The position numbers and the translations under genes are program-made. This document shows positions 8,619 through 16,994 of a stretch of DNA of 64,000 bases, piece by piece. The stretch covers positions 1 through 64,000 of the forward strand of contig NZ_JACJSJ010000026.1 of assembly GCF_014698115.1 (NCBI RefSeq). Direction: 5' to 3'. How positions within the stretch are numbered: the first letter of the stretch is position 1; each line of letters opens with the position of its first letter. The DNA comes from Nostoc sp. FACHB-973. Its GTDB lineage: Bacteria > Cyanobacteriota > Cyanobacteriia > Cyanobacteriales > Nostocaceae. Below the pieces are notes generated by a model. It saw only the letters and a program-made list of their open reading frames with translations, made no database searches and was not told the DNA's origin.

Positions 8619-8726
8619 ATGGATAGTGATTTACTAGCTTTTTTTGCAGTTGCGGGGTTACTGATTCTTTATCTCATCTTCTCAGCATTCACGGAAATGG
8701 GTACTAAACTCCCTTGGAAGAAATAA
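8619..8726 (+). CDS. Tiny single-helix membrane protein, 35 residues
   Basis: ATG to TAA frame encoding MDSDLLAFFAVAGLLILYLI followed by FSAFTEMGTKLPWKK. An acidic N-terminus, one transmembrane helix (about residues 5-23) and a basic C-terminus give the form of small thylakoid-complex subunits (photosystem, cytochrome b6f or NDH-1). I cannot assign it to a named subunit. No strong ribosome binding site is visible. It is followed 157 bases later by a second protein of the same type. Confidence 0.5.
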   Translation: MDSDLLAFFAVAGLLILYLIFSAFTEMGTKLPWKK

Positions 8727-8883
8727 GCTGATGGGGCGATGAATTCAGGAAATTAAAAATATGTAAGTTTAGTATGCTCGAATAGCTAAAAGATTTACAC
8801 TTCTCAACCTTATTAGCCTTGGAAAAATCAGTAAACATCCTTTACGCTGAATTAGTATAGTTAATTGATTGAGAGAATGCCAA

Positions 8884-8994
8884 ATGCGCGACCCAGAGAA
8901 GAACCAAATTAAAATTGAGCCAGCAACCCTCGTTTTGATTGTGTCTGTGTTAATACTTTTGCCTCTGCTGGTTGTTGGTTTTTTCTCCCAGTGA
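8884..8994 (+). CDS. Tiny single-helix membrane protein, 36 residues
   Basis: ATG to TGA frame. The polar N-terminus MRDPEKNQIKIEPATL is followed by a helix LVLIVSVLILLPLLVVGFF and the tail SQ. It resembles the single-span auxiliary subunits of thylakoid complexes in length and charge pattern. The family is not recognised. An A-rich upstream region without a clear Shine-Dalgarno sequence leaves the start uncertain, but there is no other in-frame start nearby. Confidence 0.5.
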   Translation: MRDPEKNQIKIEPATLVLIVSVLILLPLLVVGFFSQ

Positions 8995-9029
8995 TGCTAT
9001 TTCACGAAATACCTGATACCTATACATAG

Positions 9030-9057
9030 GTAGGGGCGTACAACTGTACACCCCTAC
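9030..9057. repeat. 28-bp palindrome family member (GTAGGGG...CCCCTAC)
   Basis: GTAGGGGCGTACAA followed by CTGTACACCCCTAC; arms pair with one mismatched step. A half copy (GTAGGGGCGTACAACTGTAG) lies at 8566. Other members are at 21206, 28269, 31178, 31231, 36031, 45602 and 60798. Confidence 0.85.
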
Positions 9058-9219
9058 AGACGATTCATATGTTGCCAAGATTTGAGGAATACTTAACAAA
9101 TATATCCTTCTGGGTTTTTTGACATACAAAATGTGAGCGAGTTGCACTTTGTATTGCTGTGCAATCTTAACCCAATCTCTTGATACCCTTTCACTTTAAT
9201 GATGATACAAATACGTTGG

Positions 9220-9350
9220 TAGGGGCACGGCATTGCCCATTGGTGTCAACTTAAGCTTAAACGCTTGTCCCACATACGCTTTACCCCACCCCCAACCCCT
9301 CCCCTTGGTAAGGGGAGGGGCGGTTTTGCGTTAGCAAAGCGGGGGTGGGG
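9220..9350. repeat. Composite repeat: half palindrome, MITE end, GC-rich hairpin
   Basis: A left arm GTAGGGGCACGGCATTGCC is followed at 9238 by CATTGGTGTCAACTTAA, identical to the left end of the MITE-like element at 45620. The right half is missing. Then comes a hairpin CCCCTCCCCTT / AAGGGGAGGGG (about 9296-9321) within a CCCCACCCCC...GGGGGTGGGG frame. The 1.3-kb spacer 8377-9707 holds these repeats, the two tiny genes above, and the 21-nt array below. Confidence 0.7.
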
Positions 9351-9378
9351 TGATGCCGTGAGTAATGGTATGAATTGT

Positions 9379-9582
9379 TGTTGCATCGACCTGCACCTTT
9401 GATGCATCGCTCTGCACCTTTGATGCATCGACCTGCACCTTTGTTGCATCGACCTGCACCTTTGTTGCATCGCCCTGCACCTTTGATGCATCGCCCTGCA
9501 CCTTTGTTGCATCGCCCTGCACCTTTGTTGCATCGCCCTGCACCTTTGATGCATCGCCCTGCACCTTTGTTGCAGCGAGCTG
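9379..9582. repeat. 21-nt minisatellite, about 9.7 copies
   Basis: Unit TTGCATCGCCCTGCACCTTTG with variation at two or three positions (A/C/T at the seventh, A/T at the second). Because 21 is divisible by three, all frames stay open and give artefactual ORFs on both strands. There are no spacers, so it is not a CRISPR array. Confidence 0.95.
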
Positions 9583-9661
9583 TAGAGTATCAACTTTGCT
9601 TTAATTCTTTAATAATCCTAGCGCGATGCCTAGGACGGGCTACGCCTACGCCATTTATCTC

Positions 9662-9694
9662 AGGTGCGTTACGCTAGTATTAACGGACGCACCT
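9662..9694. repeat. Dispersed GGTGCGTTA/TAACGCACC repeat
   Basis: AGGTGCGTTACGC...GGACGCACCT inverted repeat next to the 3' end of the aminotransferase. Related copies are at 33786, 42926, 59454 and 62354. Confidence 0.75.
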
Positions 9695-9707
9695 AATCAT
9701 CTTAAAA

Positions 9708-10856
9708 CTACTTAGGTAAAACTTGCCGCAGTGCTGCTATAAGTTGGTCAACACTTTCCTTACGACTATTAAAGCCCATCAGTCCTACGCGCCAGACTTG
9801 ACCAGCGAGTTCGCCAAGACCACCGCCAATTTCAATATTATGTTCATTGAGTAACTGTCGAGCGATCGCTTTTCCATCTACTCCCTCTGGAATGCGGACT
9901 GTTGTAAGGGTTGGCAGTCGATACTCCCGCTCAACATGCATACTCAATCCTAAGTCTTCCAAACTTTCCCAGAGATATTCTACGTTTTTTTGATGACGTT
10001 GCCAGCAGTTTGCTAATCCCTCTTCGGCAACTAGACGCAGCGCTTCCCGCAATGCATAGTATAAATTAATCGGTGCTGTGTGGTGATAAACGCGTTCAGG
10101 TCCCCAATACTTACTCAGCAAAGACATATCCAAATACCAATTAGCAACCTTCGTGCGACGCTGTTGCAATTTCTCGGCTGCACGCGGACTCATGGTAAAA
10201 GGTGAAGCACCGGGGGGACAACCCAAGCCTTTTTGGCTACAACTATAAGCGAGGTCAACTCCCCAAGCATCCAACAATAAGGGGACGCCACCGAGACTTG
10301 TAACGGTATCTACTAGTAGTAAAGTGCCAAATTCACGACACAAATCAGCAACTCCTTCTAAAGGTTGCCGTGCGCCTGTGGAAGTTTCGGCATGAACCAG
10401 AGCTAGAATAGCTGGACGATGAGTTTTCAGGGCAGTTTGCAGTTCTTCCAAGTTGAAAACCTGTCCCCAAGGCTTGGTAATCGTTCGCACATCGGCGCCA
10501 TAACGTCCAGCCATATCCACGAGGCGATTACCAAAGTAACCTGCTACACCAATTAAAACCACATCACCGGGTTCTACAGTATTGGCGATGGTTGCTTCCA
10601 TTGCCGCTGTTCCCGTACCGCTGACTGCAATGGTGAGTGGATTTTCTGTTTGCCATACATAGCGCAGCAACGACTGAATTTCATCCATGAGTGCGAGAAA
10701 AGCTGGGTCAAGATGCCCCACAGGTGAAGTATTCATCGCTTGCAGAACTGTAGGATGAGCATTTGAGGGGCCTGGCCCCAATAATAAACGGGATGGGATT
10801 TCTAAGGGTGAAAGTTGCAAGCGCCCAGAATCGCTAATTGAAATTGTTGGCGTCAT
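9708..10856 (-). CDS. Alanine/serine--glyoxylate aminotransferase (class V, PLP)
   Basis: A PLP enzyme of the alanine/serine/aspartate-glyoxylate aminotransferase family, converting glyoxylate to glycine in photorespiratory metabolism. The N-terminal motif [19 protein letters not shown], the cofactor region [10 protein letters not shown], the HAETSTGA substrate loop, [11 protein letters not shown] with the PLP-contacting Asp, and [12 protein letters not shown] with the Schiff-base lysine are all present. Length is about 382 residues from the ATG at 10856 ([15 protein letters not shown]); the longer start at 10907 adds a poorly conserved 17 residues. It is transcribed alone. Confidence 0.9.
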   Translation of the reverse strand: MTPTISISDSGRLQLSPLEIPSRLLLGPGPSNAHPTVLQAMNTSPVGHLDPAFLALMDEIQSLLRYVWQTENPLTIAVSGTGTAAMEATIANTVEPGDVVLIGVAGYFGNRLVDMAGRYGADVRTITKPWGQVFNLEELQTALKTHRPAILALVHAETSTGARQPLEGVADLCREFGTLLLVDTVTSLGGVPLLLDAWGVDLAYSCSQKGLGCPPGASPFTMSPRAAEKLQQRRTKVANWYLDMSLLSKYWGPERVYHHTAPINLYYALREALRLVAEEGLANCWQRHQKNVEYLWESLEDLGLSMHVEREYRLPTLTTVRIPEGVDGKAIARQLLNEHNIEIGGGLGELAGQVWRVGLMGFNSRKESVDQLIAALRQVLPK

Positions 10857-11047
10857 AATCTGTTTTCGTTTTATGATACTTACCGGATCATAAAGCGAAC
10901 GCATCACCGATGTTTTACTGAATCTATCATTTGCCAGAAGAAGCGATGTCTAACGACAAGCCGCTTTGCGTCTACGCCGCAAAGTATTACAGTAAATTAA
11001 GACAAATATGTGACACTACAATTATCCATCTAGCTTAAGATATAGTC

Positions 11048-11437
11048 ATGATTTTTGCAGGTAAACGACCGAATAATTTAGGTGTTAGTAACGGTAAATT
11101 AGCACCTTGCCCTAACTCTCCTAACTGTGTTTCCAGCCAGAGTACAGATGCAGTCCACAAAATTGCACCGCTGACTTTTACATCTAGTGCAGAAGCAGCA
11201 ATTGCTAATCTCAAAACGATTATTGAGTCCTTACCAAGAACTAAAATCATTACCGAAAGCCAAGATTATTTATATGTAGAATTTAAAAGTGCCTTGCTGG
11301 GATTTGTGGATGATGTAGAATTCTATCTAGACCGGAATACTAATACGATACAAGTCCGTTCTGCTTCACGTTTAGGTCAGAGTGATTTGGGTGTGAATCG
11401 TCAACGAATAGAGACAATTAGAGCCAAATTTAACTAA
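11048..11437 (+). CDS. DUF1499 family protein
   Basis: A 129-residue protein with the DUF1499 hallmarks: CPNSPNCVSSQ near the N-terminus, then a strand-rich domain with FVDDVEFYLD and the terminal signature IQVRSASRLGQSDLGVNRQRIE. No signal peptide is clear. Homologues occur in cyanobacteria and chloroplasts, where no biochemical role is firmly established. It is monocistronic. Confidence 0.9.
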   Translation: MIFAGKRPNNLGVSNGKLAPCPNSPNCVSSQSTDAVHKIAPLTFTSSAEAAIANLKTIIESLPRTKIITESQDYLYVEFKSALLGFVDDVEFYLDRNTNTIQVRSASRLGQSDLGVNRQRIETIRAKFN

Positions 11438-11649
11438 ATATTAACTCAGGTTTTGATGCAGATAATTAAGATGGGGGATGATTGCCAACTTTGTGCCTTC
11501 TCCCATTTTATAAGAAGAATTCAGAACTCAGGAGTCAGAAAACAGGTATGAATTCTGTACGAGTGGGTGACGAATATTGGTTAAAAGCGAGTGGAATGGT
11601 GGGCGAAAAAAATTAAAATATTCTCACCTTAAAACTGTATCCCTTTATG

Positions 11650-11690
11650 GGTAGAGAATTCTGAATTCTGAATTCTGACTCCTGTTTTAT
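11650..11690. repeat. Heptanucleotide repeat (AATTCTG)n
   Basis: Three to four copies of GAATTCT with degenerate flanks (ACTCCTG). A related inverted stretch (AGAATTCAGAACTCAGGAGTCAG) is at 11514, so the two can pair across the spacer between the DUF1499 and DUF1345 genes. Confidence 0.75.
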
Positions 11691-11723
11691 CTGGATTGGA
11701 TTACGTCTGCGATCGCAATATTT

Positions 11724-12392
11724 GTGAAACTTAATTTATTGAAAAACTTTGACCCGCGACCTCGATTGTTTATTGCTATCGGAATCGCTGTATTAAGTTC
11801 AGTAATACTTCCATCTTGGCTGCATTTACCCACTCGCATTCTCTGCGCTTGGAACTCCGGCGCTGACTTTTTCTTAGCCATAACTTGGTGGAAAATGCTC
11901 AAAGCTACGCCAGAAAAAATTCGTCGTTATGCTGAGAATGAATATGAAGGACATCTGGCGATATTCATGCTGGTGATTGCTGCGGCTTGTGCTAGTGTTT
12001 TAGCCATTGGATTTTTATTAACTGATAAAAAAGGATTGTCAACAATTCTGCTGATTTTACATGTCATACTTTCAATTATGACGATTGTAGGTTCTTGGTT
12101 ACTAGTGCATACGATGTTCGCAGTGCAGTATGCACACATTTACTACAAATATATTAGTCGCAATAATAGGCAAGAAATCACCGGAGGTTTAGATTTTCCT
12201 CATAACGACTATCCAGACTATTGGGAATTTTTGTATTATTCATTTGTAATTGGCATGACTAGCCAAGTTTCAGATGTGCAAACGACATCACCCGATATGA
12301 GGCGTTTGACGTTGCTACATGGCATATTATCCTTCTTTTTCAATACTACCATTCTAGCTATGAGTATTAATATTATTGCGTCGTTGATTTAA
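11724..12392 (+). CDS. DUF1345 family inner-membrane protein
   Basis: A 222-residue integral membrane protein with about five helices: residues 14-32, 44-58, 77-98, 104-128 and 199-220. The family signature lies in the loop FLYYSFVIGMTSQVSDVQTTSPDMRRLTLLHGILSFFFNT, which resembles a pore or filter segment. Function is unknown. It lies between small stand-alone genes and has its own spacer on each side. Confidence 0.85.
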   Translation: MKLNLLKNFDPRPRLFIAIGIAVLSSVILPSWLHLPTRILCAWNSGADFFLAITWWKMLKATPEKIRRYAENEYEGHLAIFMLVIAAACASVLAIGFLLTDKKGLSTILLILHVILSIMTIVGSWLLVHTMFAVQYAHIYYKYISRNNRQEITGGLDFPHNDYPDYWEFLYYSFVIGMTSQVSDVQTTSPDMRRLTLLHGILSFFFNTTILAMSINIIASLI

Positions 12393-12528
12393 AAATTGTT
12401 TGACTCAGCCAAAAGGATGATTATTTAGTTCTCTACTTAGAGAAAGAGGAAATTTGATTACCAGTTTTTTAGTATGAATTCAAGTTGAGATAATCAGAAA
12501 TACCTGCTATAAAAACTATAGACAAAAG

Positions 12529-13107
12529 ATGCTAATTCAGAAAGACGAAATTACTATTCGTCCCATGCTAGATGAAATGTATGATTATGAGTTGATGGCA
12601 AAATGGCTAACTGATAAACAAGTATTGGAATTTTATGAAGGAAGAGATAATCCTTTTCCTTTAGAAAGAATTATAGAAACATACAAACCGCTCATTAAAG
12701 GAGATGAGGCAGTTATTCCCTGTATCTTGTGTTATCGAAATATTGCCATTGGTTATTTGCAGTATTGTGCAGTCAATGACTTATCAGAAACAGATAGACA
12801 ATTGTATTGCCTTGATGAAACTGATAATGTTTATGCAATTGACTTATTTATAGGGGAAACTGATTATTGGAATCAAGGAATCGGGACAAAAATTCTGTCA
12901 GTAGTTATCAACTATCTTTTTGAACAAGTACAAGCAGAGAAAATTGTCATCGATCCCCATGTTGATAATCCTCGTGCTATTCGCTGCTATGAGAAATGTG
13001 GTTTTGTAAAAGTAAAGTTATTGCCTGCCCATGAACTCCATGAAGGAGAATACTCAGATTGTTGGCTGATGGCGATCGCTGTGAAGAAATCATTACACTT
13101 AAGTTAG
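12529..13107 (+). CDS. GNAT acetyltransferase, AAC(6')-Ie-like
   Basis: A 192-residue GNAT-fold protein that lines up along its whole length with the acetyltransferase half of the bifunctional enzyme AAC(6')-Ie/APH(2''). Shared blocks recalled from that family are KWLTDKQVLEFYEGRD, the DLFIGETDYWNQGIGTK acetyl-CoA loop, VIDPHVDNPRAIRCYEKCGF and PAHELHEGEYSDCWLM. It may transfer acetyl groups to the 6'-amine of aminoglycosides or to an unknown native amine. No mobile-element genes or other resistance genes adjoin it, so it looks like an intrinsic chromosomal gene. Confidence 0.85.
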   Translation: MLIQKDEITIRPMLDEMYDYELMAKWLTDKQVLEFYEGRDNPFPLERIIETYKPLIKGDEAVIPCILCYRNIAIGYLQYCAVNDLSETDRQLYCLDETDNVYAIDLFIGETDYWNQGIGTKILSVVINYLFEQVQAEKIVIDPHVDNPRAIRCYEKCGFVKVKLLPAHELHEGEYSDCWLMAIAVKKSLHLS

Positions 13108-13141
13108 TTGCCCTGCTAGTATTGGCCGTCCCATAGAATCG

Positions 13142-14335
13142 ATGACTCAACAAACTTCTAGAATCTGCATCCTTGGTGGAGGCTTTGGTGGTCTCTACAC
13201 AGCCCTGGGTTTAAGCCAGTTACCTTGGGAATCTACGCAAAAACCCGAAATTGTTTTAGTAGATCAAAGCGATCGCTTTCTATTTTCCCCCTTTCTTTAC
13301 GAATTACTCACTGGCGAACTGCAAACCTGGGAAATCGCCCCACCATTTGAAGAACTTTTACAAGGTACAGGGGTACGTTTTTATCAAGGAGTGGTATCTG
13401 GAATTGACATCGACCAGCGACGGGTAAACTTACACGAAGGGCCCCAAATTCCTTACGACAGATTAGTGCTGGCCTTAGGAGGAGAGACACCGCTAGATTT
13501 AGTACCGGGTGCAGCAGACCATGCTTACCCATTCCGGACAATCTCCGACGCCTATCGTTTAGAAGAACGCCTGCGATTTTTGGAAGAATCCGATGCTGAT
13601 AAAATTCGAGTGGCGATCGTTGGGGCTGGCTACAGTGGTGTAGAGTTAGCTTGTAAGCTAGCCGATCGACTAGGTGAAAGAGGACGCTTTCGGCTCGTTG
13701 AAATCGCCGACCAAATCTTGCGAACTTCCCCAGAATTTAACCGTGAAGCAGCCAAGAAAGCTTTAGAAGCGCGTGGCGTGTTTCTTGATTTAGAAACCAA
13801 AGTCGAATCAATCGGTCAAGATACCATTTCCCTAGAATATAAAAATCAAGTAGACATAATTCCCGTCGAATTAGTAATTTGGACAGTGGGAACGCGAGTT
13901 GCACCGGTAGTGAAATCCCTTCCCCTCAAGCAAAATCAGCGTGGTCAAATCAGCACCACATCCAATCTGCAAGTCTTTGAGCATCCAGAAATCTTTGCCT
14001 TAGGAGATTTAGCAGACTCTCATGACGCAGAAGGACAGCAAGTCCCTGCAACCGCCCAAGCAGCTTTCCAACAAGCCGATTACGCCGCTTGGAACATCTG
14101 GGCTTCTCTTACCAATCGTCCCCTACTTCCCTTCCGCTATCAACACTTAGGAGAAATGATGGCATTAGGGAAAGACAACGCCACCCTTGCTGGCTTAGGA
14201 ATCAAACTAGAAGGGCCTTTAGCATACATCGGTCGCCGTCTTGCTTACTTATACAGATTGCCAACTTTAGACCATCAGCTCAAAGTTGGTTTTAATTGGC
14301 TAGTCCGTCCTATTATAGAAACGCTTTCTAAATAG
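13142..14335 (+). CDS. ndbB: Type II NAD(P)H:quinone oxidoreductase, NdbB-like (demethylphylloquinone reductase)
   Basis: A 397-residue two-dinucleotide-binding flavoprotein. The FAD site ILGGGFGGLYTAL is at residues 10-22 and the NAD(P)H site VAIVGAGYSGVELA at about 156-169; PEIFALGDLAD near residue 285 completes FAD binding. It closely resembles Synechocystis Slr1743 (NdbB) as I recall it, including QTWEIAPPFEELL and the C-terminal LYRLPTLDHQLKVGFNWLVRP. That protein reduces demethylphylloquinone before the last methylation in vitamin K1 synthesis. Its start lies 34 bases after the acetyltransferase stop, so cotranscription is possible. Confidence 0.88.
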   Translation: MTQQTSRICILGGGFGGLYTALGLSQLPWESTQKPEIVLVDQSDRFLFSPFLYELLTGELQTWEIAPPFEELLQGTGVRFYQGVVSGIDIDQRRVNLHEGPQIPYDRLVLALGGETPLDLVPGAADHAYPFRTISDAYRLEERLRFLEESDADKIRVAIVGAGYSGVELACKLADRLGERGRFRLVEIADQILRTSPEFNREAAKKALEARGVFLDLETKVESIGQDTISLEYKNQVDIIPVELVIWTVGTRVAPVVKSLPLKQNQRGQISTTSNLQVFEHPEIFALGDLADSHDAEGQQVPATAQAAFQQADYAAWNIWASLTNRPLLPFRYQHLGEMMALGKDNATLAGLGIKLEGPLAYIGRRLAYLYRLPTLDHQLKVGFNWLVRPIIETLSK

Positions 14336-14597
14336 GGGACTGGGGACTGGGTACTGGGGACTGGGTACTGGGTATTGGGTATTGGGTATTGGGAAGAAAC
14401 AGGGGGCAGAGGGGATAGAGGACAGAGTGGAAACACTTACTATGCTTTCCCTCTACTCCTCTGCTCCCCATTCCCCATTCCCCAATCCCCAGTCCCCAGT
14501 CCCCATTCCCCAATCCCCAATCCCCATTCCCCATTCCCCAGTCCCCATTCCCCAATCCCCATTCCCCATTCCCCAGTCCCCAGTCCCCAATCCCAAT
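14336..14597. repeat. Low-complexity GGGGACTGGG / CCCCATTCCCC block
   Basis: The left part is runs of GGGACTG and GGGTATTG; the right part is (CCCCATT, CCCCAGT, CCCCAAT)n heptamers. The two halves are roughly reverse complements, so the whole block could form a long imperfect hairpin between ndbB and the HAD gene. It creates spurious open frames on both strands. Confidence 0.9.
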
Positions 14598-14598
14598 T

Positions 14599-15246
14599 AT
14601 GGAACAACCGAAAGTTATTTTTTTAGATGCTGTGGGCACACTCTTCGACGTTAAAGGCAGTGTGGGTGAAGTTTATAGTCAGATAGCCCAGGAGTTCGGT
14701 GTTACAGTTTCCGCCGAGACATTAAATACAAGTTTCATCCAAAGCTTTAAAACAGCACCGCCGCCCATATTTCCAGACGCAGAACTGCAAGATATTCCCC
14801 AGCGTGAGTTTGATTGGTGGCGGATAATTGCCCTGAACACTTTTGAAAGTGCAGGTGTTCTCAAGCAATTTTCTGACTTTTCGGCTTTTTTTAGTGAACT
14901 TTACATTCACTTTGGTACTGCTGAACCGTGGTTTGTCTATCCTGATGTCCTACCAGCTTTAATTAACTGGCGACGGTTGGGGGTTACTTTGGGGGTACTG
15001 TCCAATTTTGATTCCCGGATTTACTCAGTATTGCAAAGTTTAGGATTGAGAGAGTTTTTTAGTTCTATTACCATTTCTACCCAGGTACGTGCAGCTAAAC
15101 CCGATCCTCAAATTTTTGCCATTGCCTTAAACAAGCATAAATGTTCTCCAGAGGCAGCATGGCATGTTGGCGATAGTATTGTGGAAGATTATTACGGAGC
15201 TAAAGCAGCTGGTTTGAGAGCCGTTTGGATTAATCGTGAGAAATGA
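14599..15246 (+). CDS. HAD-superfamily hydrolase, REG-2-like subfamily
   Basis: A 215-residue HAD phosphatase-like protein. Motif I is FLDAVGTLF, where the usual second Asp is Val, a feature I associate with this cyanobacterial/plant subgroup rather than with decay. Motif II is GVLSNFDSR, motif III AAKPDPQIF with the Lys, and motif IV HVGDSIVEDYYGAKAAG. The cap domain lies between motifs I and II. Substrate is unknown; loss of the general-acid Asp makes ordinary phosphatase activity uncertain. Confidence 0.87.
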   Translation: MEQPKVIFLDAVGTLFDVKGSVGEVYSQIAQEFGVTVSAETLNTSFIQSFKTAPPPIFPDAELQDIPQREFDWWRIIALNTFESAGVLKQFSDFSAFFSELYIHFGTAEPWFVYPDVLPALINWRRLGVTLGVLSNFDSRIYSVLQSLGLREFFSSITISTQVRAAKPDPQIFAIALNKHKCSPEAAWHVGDSIVEDYYGAKAAGLRAVWINREK

Positions 15247-15331
15247 ATGATATCCTGTCAGGGAAGATTAAAGTTATGAACATTTTGATCTAATTTAAAG
15301 ATGCAAACTAGATGTGTTTTAGTTTCAATTT

Positions 15332-15481
15332 TTAAAGTGGAATCCAATCCAATCTATCAATCCACTCTTCTGCCTCAGTCGCTTCCCAAATCAAATAAAT
15401 TGTTTCTGCCCAAACACTAAGGTTACCATGATCGTAATTCTCCTCCTGCAAGAGCGATCGCCTGATAAATTCCTCAGTCAC
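15332..15481 (-). pseudogene. Possible gene remnant or small protein joined to a repeat array
   Basis: From a GTG at 15481 the frame gives 49 residues beginning MTEEFIRRSLLQEENYDHG and ending EATEAEEWIDRLDWIPL, which looks like real protein sequence (acidic, Trp-containing). Upstream the frame runs without a stop into the 21-nt array (VEPLSFV repeats), so a longer ORF of 140 residues exists on paper. No family is recognised. It may be the 3' remnant of a gene whose 5' part was replaced by the array. Confidence 0.3.
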
Positions 15482-15518
15482 CCCAAAACTTATTACTCCA
15501 AAAACTAGAACTTTCAAG

Positions 15519-15701
15519 CTCAGAGGTTCAACGACGAAGCTCAGAGGTTCAACAACGAAGCTCAAAGGTTCAACAACGAAGCTCAGAGGTTCAACGACGA
15601 AGCTCAGAGGTTCAACGACGAAGCTCAGAGGTTCAACGACGAAGCTCAGAGGTTCAACGACGAAGCTCAGAGGTTCAACGACGAAGCTCAAAGGTTCAAT
15701 C
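15519..15701. repeat. 21-nt minisatellite, about 8.7 copies
   Basis: Unit GCTCAGAGGTTCAACGACGAA, nearly invariant (A/G at two positions). It is followed by a CCCTCATC-type 9-mer stretch (15700-15770). Unit length equals that of the array at 9379, but the sequence is unrelated. Confidence 0.95.
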
Positions 15702-15842
15702 TCATCTCCCTTATCCCCCTCATCCCCCTCATCTCCCCAATCCCCACTCCCCATTCCCCACTCCCTTATTCCCCATGCTGCCCGAACACTCGTATGATCA
15801 AAATATCAGGAAAATATAACAGCCAAATTTTTACCGTAAAAC

Positions 15843-16703
15843 ATGGGCAGTATTTGGGAAGTCGATTTTTACTCTCGTCCGATTTTGGACGCCAATCAAA
15901 AAAAAGTTTGGGAAGTCTTAGTCTGCGAAAGTCCCTTGGATACCAACACAAAAGCAGATTCTTTGTTTCGCTATGCTCAATATTGCCCCAGTACCCAGGT
16001 AAATTCGGGCTGGTTGCGGACAGCATTGCAAGAGGCTATTGACCAAGCTGGAAAAGCGCCAATTAAAATTCGCTTTTTCCGCCGCCAAATGAACAATATG
16101 ATTACGAAAGCTTGCCAAGACTTGGGGATTCCCGCCCAGCCTAGCCGCCGTACTTTGATTCTCAACCAATGGTTAGAACGGCGGATGCAGGAGGTATATC
16201 CTCAAGAACCAGGGTATCAAGGAGGGACTAATCCCTCAGTCCGCTTGGAGAAACCTTTGCCGCAACGTTTACCAGATGCTTTGGAAGGTCAGCAGTGGGT
16301 ATTTGTGAGCTTAGCAGCCGAGGATTTGGCAGAGATGTCAGAGTGGGAAATTGGCTTTGGTGAAGCTTTCCCGCTAGAGTTGGCACAGGTATCGCCCGAA
16401 AGCCGTATTCCTGGTGTTTTGATTTTCTCACCTAGAGCGTTGCCTTTGGCGGGCTGGATGTCTGGTTTGGAATTGGCTTTCTTAAAAGTTGACACTAGTG
16501 AAGAGGCGAAATTGCTTTTAGAAACTGGTGTTACTGAAAGCTGGATTGTGGCAAATATCAAAAAACCTCAAACTTTAGCAGAGGCCAAAGGTTTTGAAGA
16601 AGCTAAGCAAAAAGCTAATGGAGTACATTTTCTAGGTGTACAGTCCGATGCTAAAGCGGAATCATTTGCTGGTTTTTGGCTCTTGCAAGAGGTTAATCTT
16701 TGA
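15843..16703 (+). CDS. Tab2/Atab2-family RNA-binding protein
   Basis: A 286-residue member of the Tab2/Atab2 family, which in algae and plants activates translation of photosystem I and II mRNAs (psaB in Chlamydomonas). Diagnostic parts are the N-terminal WEVDFYSRPILDANQKKVWEVLVC, the basic IRFFRRQMNNMITKACQDLGI segment, RRTLILNQWLERR and the C-terminal GFWLLQEV. No signal peptide. The upstream ATG choice agrees with the MGSIWEVDFYSRP family start. A role in cyanobacterial photosystem mRNA handling is inferred from the plastid homologues. Confidence 0.9.
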   Translation: MGSIWEVDFYSRPILDANQKKVWEVLVCESPLDTNTKADSLFRYAQYCPSTQVNSGWLRTALQEAIDQAGKAPIKIRFFRRQMNNMITKACQDLGIPAQPSRRTLILNQWLERRMQEVYPQEPGYQGGTNPSVRLEKPLPQRLPDALEGQQWVFVSLAAEDLAEMSEWEIGFGEAFPLELAQVSPESRIPGVLIFSPRALPLAGWMSGLELAFLKVDTSEEAKLLLETGVTESWIVANIKKPQTLAEAKGFEEAKQKANGVHFLGVQSDAKAESFAGFWLLQEVNL

Positions 16704-16711
16704 AAATGGGG

Positions 16712-16800
16712 AGTGGGGTATGGAGATGAGGGGGCAGGGGAGGCAGGGGAGGCAGGGGGGGCAGGGGGAGAAAGAATAAGTAATGCCCAATGCCCCAATG
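16712..16800. repeat. G-rich low-complexity spacer (GGGGAGGCA)n
   Basis: GGGGAGTGGGG, then four copies of GGGGCAGGGGAGGCA-like 9-mers, then AATGCCC repeats. It immediately follows the Tab2 stop codon. Confidence 0.85.
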
Positions 16801-16856
16801 CCCAATGACCGAAAATTGCGATCGCCTAAGAAACGTTGAGACATGACAATGATTTG

Positions 16857-16963
16857 GGATAATTATCTGCGTCCATCAGCGTTGATCTGTAGTTGAAAAT
16901 TGCAACTGCAAAGACGCGCTGATGATTTTTTGGATAATTATCTGCGTCTGTTGACGTTGATAT
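16857..16963. repeat. Two copies of a 74-nt direct repeat upstream of tldE
   Basis: GGATAATTATCTGCGTC starts at 16857 and recurs at 16931, each followed by a variant of CATCAGCGTTGAT and later by GAAAATTGCAA or CAAAATCC. The second copy ends at the start region of the tldE gene. Confidence 0.7.
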
Positions 16964-16994
16964 GGGGTTCAAAATCCACAATTCACTAAGGGTC

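Noticed and set aside
9246-9677. ORFs with QRCRAM or RPAPLLH repeats on both strands
   Set aside because: Produced by the 21-nt minisatellite; no non-repetitive protein sequence or ribosome site.
14328-14654. Gly/Trp- and Pro/Ser-repeat ORFs on both strands
   Set aside because: Translation of the heptameric CCCCATT-type block only.
14599-15246. HAD gene as inactive because the second Asp of motif I is missing
   Set aside because: The DAVGTL form is, as I recall, shared by this subfamily, so it is not evidence of decay.
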